Source: Ignavibacteria bacterium (GTDB lineage Bacteria > Bacteroidota > Ignavibacteria > Tepidaquicellales > Tepidaquicellaceae). Taken from it: a stretch of DNA of 17,844 nt. This document shows, one piece after another, positions 1-6,673 of the stretch (within the stretch, counting starts at the first letter, position 1; each line of letters begins with the position of its first letter). The DNA lies in the NCBI GenBank assembly GCA_018058125.1, contig JAGPCH010000001.1, forward strand, positions 1 to 17,844, read 5' to 3'. The position numbers were made by a program, and so were the translations under genes. The notes under the pieces were generated by a model. The model made no database searches. It saw only the letters and a list, made by a program, of their open reading frames with translations, and had not been told where the DNA came from.

Positions 1-1
1 T

Positions 2-631
2 TATTTTACTTCAGTGGATTTTACTGATGAGAATACAGGATACATTTCTTCAGGAGCGGGACTTCTGAAAACTACAGACGGCGGAAATGCATGGAATCAA
101 ATGATCGCTCCTGAAGGAGGATATTATAAAATTCAGTTCAGAAATAATTTCGGTTATGCTGTTGCAAGCAATGGAAAAATAATCAAGTCAACTGATTCAG
201 GAAATTCATGGATAGAACAACCGACTGTTACGGACAACGGACTATATGCATTATATTTCAATTCAGATAACTATGTGTATGCGGGCGGATTGCTAGGAAC
301 AATATTAAAGACAATTCCGACAGAACTTATCATTACTTCAACAGGAAACATTTTAAATGAAATACCGGACGGATTTAAACTATCACAGAATTATCCAAAC
401 CCGTTCAATCCAAGTACAAATATCAGATTTGATATTGGAAAGCCAGGGATGATAAGTCTGAAAGTACATGATGTAACAGGAAAACTTGTCGATATACTAA
501 TTGATGAGTTTAAGAATGCGGGCAGTTATACATTAAGTTTCAATGGGAGAAATTTACCAAGCGGAGTTTATTTTTATACCTTAACTTCAACCGACTTCAG
601 TGAGACTAAGAAAATGATAATGATGAAATAA
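2..631 (+). CDS. Partial Ycf48/BNR-type beta-propeller protein with T9SS C-terminal sorting domain
   Basis: The reading frame is open to the left edge, so the N-terminus, including any signal peptide, lies outside the window; a GTG at 14 is an internal valine rather than a start. The visible part begins with sequence of the type FTDENTGYISSGAGLLKTTDGG and repeats it as IIKSTDSGNSW, the Ycf48-like/BNR propeller pattern (G-Y-hydrophobic, then K-T/S-T-D-x-G-x-x-W). From about nucleotide 380 to the stop there is a T9SS type A sorting domain: LSQNYPNPFNPSTNIRF, then ISLKVHDVTGKLV, LPSGVYFYTL and the tail KKMIMMK. T9SS cargo of this type is exported by Sec, crosses the outer membrane and is released or anchored at the surface after the domain is removed. 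It is the first of five secreted propeller genes in a row. Its sorting domain lacks the heptamer-derived block seen in the next two genes. Biological role unknown. Confidence 0.85.
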   Translation, partial: YFTSVDFTDENTGYISSGAGLLKTTDGGNAWNQMIAPEGGYYKIQFRNNFGYAVASNGKIIKSTDSGNSWIEQPTVTDNGLYALYFNSDNYVYAGGLLGTILKTIPTELIITSTGNILNEIPDGFKLSQNYPNPFNPSTNIRFDIGKPGMISLKVHDVTGKLVDILIDEFKNAGSYTLSFNGRNLPSGVYFYTLTSTDFSETKKMIMMK

Positions 632-797
632 TTAATGCCGATGAACTATGACCAATTGTTGGTGATAATAAGTTTGCATAAAAGATTAAGTAACTATACA
701 ATTTGTTTACATACTTTTAGAACACCATAAACGACTTGAGTACCAACAAAACCGGTAAAAATTTTTTTAACATTATAACTTTAAAATCAAGTATTGC
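632..797. other. Intergenic gap between the first two propeller genes
   Basis: These 166 bases are AT-rich. I see only a weak 5-bp inverted repeat (ACCAA/TTGGT, 651-663), no T-run terminator and no convincing promoter. The second gene has no visible Shine-Dalgarno sequence. Confidence 0.5.
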
Positions 798-3083
798 ATG
801 AAAAACATTTATATCTTATCTATTCTAATCTTCATTCCTTTGACAGTTTTTGCTCAGTCCTCAGAATGGTTAAACATACGCCCTTCAAATACAGGAGTAG
901 CAACCGAGGAACATTATTTCATTACCGGTGACCGATTCGGTAATATATGGACAGGCGGCAGAAGCGCGATTGAGCATGAGGGAAGCGTTGTAAGGTTTAA
1001 TCACATGGATACTATATTTACAAGCTGGAGTAATTTTGAAGGATTCATTCAGAGCGAATGGGTGTATGATGCAGGGATTGACATAAACGATGATCTGTGG
1101 GTAGCAACGGCTGACGGATTAAGTAAATATGACGGCTCAACTTGGATAACCTATAATACATCAAACACTCCTTTGCCTTCTGATAATATCAGAAGCGTTA
1201 CTTTTGATAAACAGAATAATGTATGGATAACTTTTCAGGAAATTAATTTTACCATAGGCGGCATTGCAAAATTTGACGGAACCTCTTGGGCAATTTATAC
1301 ACCGGGAAATTCAACACTTCCGAATTACGAATGTTTTGACATACTCATTGATTCACAGAATAATAAATGGATACACAGCAAGTTCAGCGTTACAAAATTC
1401 GACGGTCTTAATTTTACAGACTATAACTCGCAAAACTCAGGTATCACAGGGTCTGAAATATTTGATATAGCTTTGGATTCATTAAACCGTTTGTGCGCAA
1501 TGGTTCATAGTCCTTTATACAGTGAGCTGTGTATTTTTGACGGGACAACGTGGACTTATATGAATCCAAACAATACTCCGGCAATGAGCAATTATTCTTT
1601 ATATGAAGTTTATATTAAAGGTAGTAAAATAATAATGTCGGGAGGCGCATCTACAAGCGCAGTGTTAATTTTTGACGGAACAGGTTGGTCAACTTATTTC
1701 GGAGGGGATGCTATTTTTGATGTGTATATTGCCAAGGATAATAACTTTTGGGTAGCAGGACTGACTACGTTGAGCAAGTTAGTTGGTAATCAATGGAATG
1801 ATTACATGAGATACAGTGCCGGGTTATCTGAGCATAACAACTATAATATATTTGTTGATTCACAGGATCGCTTCTGGGCAGCAAACGGTAATGGAGGAAT
1901 TCAGATTTTTGATTGTCCAAAATGGGAAAGTTACGGACCGTTTAATCAGGGACTATATCCTTCACCGCAAACACTTTCCTCTGTTGGTGCTGATGTATGT
2001 GAGGACAGTTTTGGGAATATCTGGTTTGCATATCAGTCCACAAACGGGACAGTAGTGAAAATCCCTAACGGCAACTATAAGAACTATGCTGCATGGCAAA
2101 CCTTTGATCTAAATAACTCGCCTGTAAGCTGGATTGAAGAAAGTTTTGCCGACGGATTTGGAAATGTATTTTTCTATTCGGACTACGGAACGCACATGTA
2201 TAGCAACAACACAAATACATGGACTACATGGGACGTGACAAACAGTCCGCTTCAGTATGACTCTTACGGATTTGGCACAGACTCAGGCGGTAAAGCTTAC
2301 TTCGGAGGTTATCAGCAATTATCTATATACAACAATGGAGTATGGGACAGTATTAATTTGCCGGTAATAGGAGCGAATGTAACTGCAGTTAATGACATTG
2401 CATTCGATTCACAAAACCATATGTGGCTGGCAACAGATGAAGGCGTATGGAAATACAGCGGAACAAGCTGGACAATGTGGGATGAAAATAATTCTGCAAT
2501 AGTTTCCAATCACGTTTCATCAATAGATATAAGTTCTAACGGGTCTATATATATAAGTTCTTTTAGTGCTCTTGGTAATGTGATCGGTGGTATTTCAATT
2601 TATAACGGAGCTGCCTGGAGTTCATTGACTATGGAAAACTCTGAGCTGCCCGGCGAACAGATAGATGACATTGATCTTGATTCACGGGGCAATTTATGGA
2701 TTAACACTTTCACACAGGGAGTTACGGTTTTCCGTACCGGTGGTGTTGCGGGCTTTGAGTGTATAGACAGATCTTTGCAGTCAGGTCCGACGGGAATATC
2801 GTCATATACATCTGTTGTTCGGGATTATTCTTTAAGTCAGAATTATCCTAATCCTTTCAACCCTGTCACGAATTTGGAATTTGGGATTTCGGATTTGGGA
2901 TTTGTTTCTTTAAAAGTGTATAACATTGTTGGAAAAGAAGTGGCAACACTGGTAAATGAAAACCTTAAACCGGGTACATACAAATACAGATTTGACGGAT
3001 CAAATCTGACAAGCGGAGTTTATTTCTATACATTGAAGACAAACGGATTTAGTGAGACGAAACGAATGATCCTTATTAAATAA
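798..3083 (+). CDS. Secreted two-component-regulator-type propeller protein with T9SS sorting domain
   Basis: This 761-residue protein starts with a Sec signal peptide (residues 1-20, ending VFAQ). Residues about 35-640 are many propeller strands of the type W-x-A-T-x-x-G-L-x-x-Y-D-G-x-x-W, for example WVATADGLSKYDGSTW and WLATDEGVWKYSGTSW, alternating with FDSQN-N-x-W-hydrophobic. This is the pattern of the two-component-regulator propeller (Reg_prop) family, but no kinase or DNA-binding domain follows, so it is a free secreted propeller. The C-terminal 85 residues are a T9SS type A sorting domain (LSQNYPNPFNPVTN, SLKVYNIVGKEV, SGVYFYTL, terminal RMILIK). The ATG at 798 is supported by the signal peptide. 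The upstream gap of 166 bases shows no clear promoter. The sorting-domain DNA contains a heptamer-like block shared almost exactly with the next gene. Ligand and role unknown. Confidence 0.9.
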   Translation: MKNIYILSILIFIPLTVFAQSSEWLNIRPSNTGVATEEHYFITGDRFGNIWTGGRSAIEHEGSVVRFNHMDTIFTSWSNFEGFIQSEWVYDAGIDINDDLWVATADGLSKYDGSTWITYNTSNTPLPSDNIRSVTFDKQNNVWITFQEINFTIGGIAKFDGTSWAIYTPGNSTLPNYECFDILIDSQNNKWIHSKFSVTKFDGLNFTDYNSQNSGITGSEIFDIALDSLNRLCAMVHSPLYSELCIFDGTTWTYMNPNNTPAMSNYSLYEVYIKGSKIIMSGGASTSAVLIFDGTGWSTYFGGDAIFDVYIAKDNNFWVAGLTTLSKLVGNQWNDYMRYSAGLSEHNNYNIFVDSQDRFWAANGNGGIQIFDCPKWESYGPFNQGLYPSPQTLSSVGADVCEDSFGNIWFAYQSTNGTVVKIPNGNYKNYAAWQTFDLNNSPVSWIEESFADGFGNVFFYSDYGTHMYSNNTNTWTTWDVTNSPLQYDSYGFGTDSGGKAYFGGYQQLSIYNNGVWDSINLPVIGANVTAVNDIAFDSQNHMWLATDEGVWKYSGTSWTMWDENNSAIVSNHVSSIDISSNGSIYISSFSALGNVIGGISIYNGAAWSSLTMENSELPGEQIDDIDLDSRGNLWINTFTQGVTVFRTGGVAGFECIDRSLQSGPTGISSYTSVVRDYSLSQNYPNPFNPVTNLEFGISDLGFVSLKVYNIVGKEVATLVNENLKPGTYKYRFDGSNLTSGVYFYTLKTNGFSETKRMILIK
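2868..2908 (+). repeat. Heptamer-like block inside T9SS sorting-domain coding sequence (copy 1)
   Basis: Four consecutive 7-base units (TGGAATT, TGGGATT, TCGGATT, TGGGATT at 2875-2902) follow a degenerate ACGAATT unit. Read through three frames they encode the stretch NLEFGISDLGF of the sorting domain. The 41 bases match 4227-4267 at 40 of 41 positions. Confidence 0.75.
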
Positions 3084-3200
3084 TTATGTAATATTTATTC
3101 AGGATTAATTTAATTTTTTAGAAAATTAGTATATCGAACATAGAGTCAAATTAATTTGTCAAAATAATTAAAAAATTTAGTTAACTAATTTATATCATTA
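3084..3200. promoter_or_regulatory. AT-rich gap with two 12-bp perfect palindromes upstream of the seven-blade propeller gene
   Basis: CAAATTAATTTG (3147-3158) and TTAGTTAACTAA (3177-3188) are perfect 12-base palindromes. The second lies 12 bases before the ATG at 3201. They could be operator or promoter elements, but perfect AT palindromes arise easily in such DNA and no regulator is indicated. Confidence 0.3.
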
Positions 3201-4442
3201 ATGAAAAACAATTACAGTCTTGTACGGTACGGCGGATTTCTGCTTTTAATTTTTTATCTTTTATTCAATGGAAATCTATTGCATGCCCAATGGGTTCAGT
3301 CTGGTCTCGTTGGACTTTTTGTGCGAACCATAACGGTTACAAGCGCTAATATATTTGTCGGGACAAGCGGAAATGGTGTATTTCGCTCCGGCGATAATGG
3401 CTTAAGCTGGACACCGGTCAATTCAGGATTGACAAATCTTAATGTCTATGCTTTTGCTGCATCCGGTTCAAATCTTTTTGCAGGGACTGAGGGTAACGGT
3501 GTCTTTCTTTCAACCAACAACGGTGCCAGCTGGAGTCCAACGGGTACTTTGTCTAATCCATATGTTTTTGCTCTGTCTGTTTCAGGTACAGATGTTTATG
3601 CCGGTACTGATGGCGACGGTGTTTTTCGCTCTACTAACAACGGCGTCAGCTGGATCTCTTCAAGTTCGGGTTTGACAAACCTTCGTGTTTTCAATCTTAC
3701 TGTATCAGGCGCAAATCTGTTTTCCGGAACTTTTGGAACCGGGGGCATATATCGTTCTTCCAACAACGGATCAAACTGGAGCGCTGCGAATAACGGTTTA
3801 ACCAATTATGATGTATGGAACATTGCTGTTTCAGGTTCAAATTTATTTGCGGGTACGGGAGCCGGTTTATTTGTTTCCACAAATAACGGTACAGACTGGA
3901 ACTCTGCAAGCTTAGGATTGACCGATACCTATGTTCATACAATAGCTTTTTCCAATCAATACACTTTTGCAGGAACAGATATCGATGGTGTCTTTCGCTC
4001 AACCAATAACGGTACAAACTGGATTGCAATAAATGAAGGCTTAACAAAAACTTCAACATCGATTTGGGCGCTTGCTGTTTCAGGTTCATATCTTTTTGCC
4101 GGCAGCAATGGTGAGGGAATATATAGAAGACCTCTATCAGAATTAGTTGAAGTAAATGAATTTTCCGGAGAATTGCCAGCTCAATTTAATCTAAGCCAGA
4201 ATTATCCGAACCCGTTTAATCCGGTTACGAATTTGGAATTTGGGATTTCGGATTTCGGATTTGTTTCGCTTAAGGTTTATAATATAATCGGAAAGGAAGT
4301 TGTGACAGTGGTAAATACAAATTTAAGACCGGGAACATACAACTATAGATTTGATGCATCTGAATTATCGAGCGGGATTTATTTCTATACATTAAAGACA
4401 AACGGATTCAGTGAGACGAAACGTATGATGCTTTTAAAATAA
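3201..4442 (+). CDS. Secreted seven-blade BNR-type propeller protein with T9SS sorting domain
   Basis: This 413-residue protein has a long hydrophobic signal peptide (residues about 10-30, ending LLHAQ). Residues about 41-310 are seven imperfect repeats of about 39-42 residues. Each has the plan hydrophobic-x-A-hydrophobic-S-G-x-x-L-F-A-G-T-x-G-x-G-V-F-x-S-T-N-N-G-x-x-W followed by a GLTN-type turn. STNNGxxW is an Asp-box/BNR-like motif with Asn in place of the usual Asp. Seven units suggest one complete seven-bladed beta-propeller. The last 85 residues or so form a T9SS type A sorting domain (LSQNYPNPFNPVTN through KRMMLLK), so the mature propeller is probably on the cell surface or released. 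The ATG at 3201 is set by the signal peptide and follows the previous gene by 117 AT-rich bases. BNR folds occur in sialidases and in plain binding proteins; no sialidase catalytic residues can be identified here. Confidence 0.9.
   Translation: MKNNYSLVRYGGFLLLIFYLLFNGNLLHAQWVQSGLVGLFVRTITVTSANIFVGTSGNGVFRSGDNGLSWTPVNSGLTNLNVYAFAASGSNLFAGTEGNGVFLSTNNGASWSPTGTLSNPYVFALSVSGTDVYAGTDGDGVFRSTNNGVSWISSSSGLTNLRVFNLTVSGANLFSGTFGTGGIYRSSNNGSNWSAANNGLTNYDVWNIAVSGSNLFAGTGAGLFVSTNNGTDWNSASLGLTDTYVHTIAFSNQYTFAGTDIDGVFRSTNNGTNWIAINEGLTKTSTSIWALAVSGSYLFAGSNGEGIYRRPLSELVEVNEFSGELPAQFNLSQNYPNPFNPVTNLEFGISDFGFVSLKVYNIIGKEVVTVVNTNLRPGTYNYRFDASELSSGIYFYTLKTNGFSETKRMMLLK
3321..4130 (+). repeat. Seven tandem propeller-blade repeats (about 117-126 bp each)
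   Basis: The coding sequence repeats itself seven times at the protein level. Recurring DNA words encode FAGT and STNNG with W, for example near 3500, 3630, 3760, 3880 and 4000. The copies are similar but not identical, consistent with old duplication of blades rather than a recent expansion. Confidence 0.8.
4227..4267 (+). repeat. Heptamer-like block inside T9SS sorting-domain coding sequence (copy 2)
   Basis: This is the second copy of the block at 2868-2908. Units TGGAATT, TGGGATT, TCGGATT and TCGGATT run at 4234-4261. The only difference from copy 1 is one G to C change, which turns Leu into Phe (SDLGF versus SDFGF). Confidence 0.75.
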
Positions 4443-4451
4443 ATCTGAATT

Positions 4452-4468
4452 TTATTCAAACTGAATAA
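4452..4468. other. Short AT-rich inverted repeat after the seven-blade propeller gene
   Basis: TTATTCA at 4452-4458 pairs with TGAATAA at 4462-4468 around a 3-base loop, nine bases after the stop codon. There is no T-run behind it, so it is at best a weak transcription end or an RNA 3' hairpin. It could be chance in such AT-rich DNA. Confidence 0.3.
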
Positions 4469-4600
4469 TATTGCAGAGTAAAAATGTACTATGACAAAAA
4501 TAATATTTTATTCTGATTTAAATCATATGATACAACAATGAAATTTATTATAATTATTCAAACAGTCAAAGAAAGCATTAAAAAAAAACAAATCGAAATT

Positions 4601-6409
4601 ATGAAAAAACTATTTAAAATCAAATCAGCAATTCTGCTTTTATTTCTCACAGTTCATCATCTGAATGCTCAGCAAGTAACAACAGAATGGGCAATAAATA
4701 ATTTCCCGGGGTTCCCTGTAGGTGTTATGCTGGTTTTAGACCAGAACAATAATGTTATTGTAACCGGCCAATCCGGTGATCATACCAAAATTATAACAAC
4801 TAAATATGACACTGGAGGAAATTTAATATGGGAGAGATTTTATACTATTCCCGAAATGGCTGCAGTCGCTACATGGCTTTCTATTGATAGTTCGGGTAAT
4901 GTTATAGTCACCGGTTATCGTCACAATTTCAGCAGCAATATTGTTGAATCCGGACTTCTGACTTTAAAATATGATAATAATGGAAACCTGCTTTGGGACA
5001 GACTCATCCCTGGGACATGGGCATTTGCAGTTCGATCAATTGTTGATCAGACTGGAAATATATATGTCACGGGAAGAGCGTGGCAATACACTGGAACATA
5101 TGATTTCGTTACCGTTAAATATGCCCCCGACGGGACACAGTTATGGCTGGATACTTTTGATCAGAACGGAGGATTTCATACACCGGCCGGCATGGATCTT
5201 GACCAATCAAATAATTTATTCATTACCGGAGGCGGTCAGAGCGGCGGTTTGCTTACAGTTATGTATAACAGCTCCGGAGTACGCCAATGGGTAAGAGAGC
5301 ATTCAGGATCAGCAGGCAGCAATATAAAGACTGACAATAGCGGAGGAATTTTCATTACAGGCTCATTCTATGATTTCAATAGCGGAACCAGCAATGACAT
5401 TATGCTTTTGAAATATGATCTTTCAGGAAATTTGGTTTGGGAAAAATTTTATGATTTTGGGAATTATGAATACGGGAAACTTGTAAATATCGATTCTCAC
5501 TCTGACATAATTGTTACAGGTTTTGGTGATTTACCGGGACAATTCCCGGGATGGCTTACAACAAAAATTGATTCGTCCGGAAATCTTTTATGGTTTAAGA
5601 GATTTAAATCAAATCAATCCTGGGAAGAATTTCCTAACTTTACTTTGGTTGGACCGCAGAATGAAATTTATGTTACAGGGAACGTCGGTGTACCATTCGG
5701 CGGAACCACCTATCATGGACTTGAAACTGTAAGATATAATTCTGACGGAAGTAATCCATGGGTTGCAGATATAAATCTTTATGCAGGAAAAGGAATGGGA
5801 CTTGCTCTTGATGCCGGGCTTAATTTGTTCGCAGTCGGACAGTTTTATTATTCTGTATTAAAATATTCACAATCCGGGATCTTAAATCTTAAAGCTCTTA
5901 TTCAGGGACTCTATGATCCTCTATCAAATAAAATGGTAAAAGATACATTAAAAATTTATTTGAGAAACATATCATCACCATACTCGATAGCCGACTCTTC
6001 TGTGTCAATACTGGATTCTACCGGAACGGGAGTTTTCAATTTTTCAAATTCCATAAATTCCGTACCCTATTTTATAGTTGTCAGTCATCGAAATGGAATC
6101 GAGACCTGGAGTGCCGGGGGGAACTCTTTCACTTCCGGAAACCTGAGTTATGATTTTACAACTGCTGCCTCACAGGCTTTTGGAAAAAACCAATTGTTGA
6201 GAGGAAGTAAATACTGCATCCATAACGGTGACATAAATCAAGACGATGCAGTAGATCTGACAGACATTGTCTTAATATTTAATGATGCAAGTATCTTTGT
6301 ATCAGGGTATGTCAACACTGACCTCACCGGCAATATGTTTGTTGACCTGAGTGATATTACGATCGATTATAATAACTCAGCTAACTTTGTGCATTTGATA
6401 AGACCTTGA
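4601..6409 (+). CDS. Secreted SBBP-like propeller protein ending in a dockerin-like calcium-binding module
   Basis: An ATG at 4538 is in frame, but the start at 4601 places a normal signal peptide (MKKLFKIKSAILLLF through LNAQ) at the very N-terminus and gives 602 residues. Residues about 30-420 are beta-propeller repeats of the type L-x-x-D-x-x-G-N-hydrophobic-x-V-T-G followed by T-x-K-Y-D-x-x-G-N-L-hydrophobic-W, as in SBBP repeat proteins. Residues 427-542 form a separate beta-rich region (LNLKALIQGLYDP, then VYLRN-type and HRNGIETWS sequences). Residues 543-602 hold two dockerin-like calcium loops, DINQDDAVDLTD and DLTGNMFVDLSD, and end in NFVHLIRP. The acidic residues at loop positions 1, 3/5, 9 and 12 are mostly in place. 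Unlike its neighbours it has no NYPNPFNP T9SS domain, so the C-terminal module may serve attachment or sorting in its stead (inference). The stop is followed three bases later by a heptamer array. Confidence 0.85.
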   Translation: MKKLFKIKSAILLLFLTVHHLNAQQVTTEWAINNFPGFPVGVMLVLDQNNNVIVTGQSGDHTKIITTKYDTGGNLIWERFYTIPEMAAVATWLSIDSSGNVIVTGYRHNFSSNIVESGLLTLKYDNNGNLLWDRLIPGTWAFAVRSIVDQTGNIYVTGRAWQYTGTYDFVTVKYAPDGTQLWLDTFDQNGGFHTPAGMDLDQSNNLFITGGGQSGGLLTVMYNSSGVRQWVREHSGSAGSNIKTDNSGGIFITGSFYDFNSGTSNDIMLLKYDLSGNLVWEKFYDFGNYEYGKLVNIDSHSDIIVTGFGDLPGQFPGWLTTKIDSSGNLLWFKRFKSNQSWEEFPNFTLVGPQNEIYVTGNVGVPFGGTTYHGLETVRYNSDGSNPWVADINLYAGKGMGLALDAGLNLFAVGQFYYSVLKYSQSGILNLKALIQGLYDPLSNKMVKDTLKIYLRNISSPYSIADSSVSILDSTGTGVFNFSNSINSVPYFIVVSHRNGIETWSAGGNSFTSGNLSYDFTTAASQAFGKNQLLRGSKYCIHNGDINQDDAVDLTDIVLIFNDASIFVSGYVNTDLTGNMFVDLSDITIDYNNSANFVHLIRP

Positions 6410-6412
6410 CAG

Positions 6413-6496
6413 GTATTGGGTATTGGGTATTGGGTATTGGGTATTGGGTATTGAGTATTGAGTATTGAGTATTGGGTATTGAGTATTGAGTATTGG
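6413..6496. repeat. Tandem heptamer array, 12 units of GTATTGG/GTATTGA
   Basis: Twelve uninterrupted 7-base units fill 84 bases. The last base of the unit follows the order G G G G G A A A G A A G. The array starts three bases after the stop codon of the preceding gene and lies in the longest gap of the window. A 7-base period cannot keep frame, so it is non-coding. No spacers are present, so it is not a CRISPR array. A copy-number-variable microsatellite is the simplest reading. Confidence 0.95.
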
Positions 6497-6673
6497 CAGT
6501 AAAATATCCCGACGACTTTACTTTTAATTAATTGCAATACAGGACTTTGATAAGATGTAAAAAAATATTTTATTTAAAGGGCTTTTGAATATTAGAGAAC
6601 AGGTAGAATGATTCTTACTGAATAGCTCCCAAACGAAATGTGGAATTTTATTCAATTTAAAAAAAGTATAAAT
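6497..6673. other. Intergenic remainder between heptamer array and next propeller gene
   Basis: These 177 bases contain no open frame of note, no strong hairpin and no clear Shine-Dalgarno sequence. The promoter of the downstream gene must lie here or within the heptamer array unless the two genes are co-transcribed. A TTTG followed about 20 bases later by a TATTTTAT-like stretch (6545-6575) weakly resembles the Bacteroidota -33/-7 promoter but is not convincing. Confidence 0.4.

Noticed and set aside
651..663. Hairpin ACCAA-TTG-TTGGT as terminator of the first gene
   Set aside because: Only 5 bp, not followed by a T-run, and about 20 bases after the stop; too weak to call.
798..3083. Hybrid two-component sensor based on the Reg_prop-type repeats
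   Set aside because: No transmembrane helix, histidine kinase or response-regulator domain follows the propeller; the protein ends in a T9SS sorting domain.
3697..4089. 130-codon open frame on the minus strand inside the seven-blade propeller gene
   Set aside because: It lies antisense to repetitive coding DNA, has no recognisable domain or signal, and is explained by the repeat composition of the real + strand gene.
4538..4600. ATG at 4538 as start of the SBBP-like propeller gene
   Set aside because: It would add 21 charged, low-complexity residues in front of an otherwise perfect signal peptide; 4601 is preferred.
4971..5294. 107-codon + strand open frame in another frame within the SBBP-like propeller gene
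   Set aside because: It is a frame shadow of a gene with a signal peptide and continuous domain structure; its translation shows no family features.
6413..6496. CRISPR array
   Set aside because: Units are 7 bases and contiguous without spacers, and no cas genes are near.
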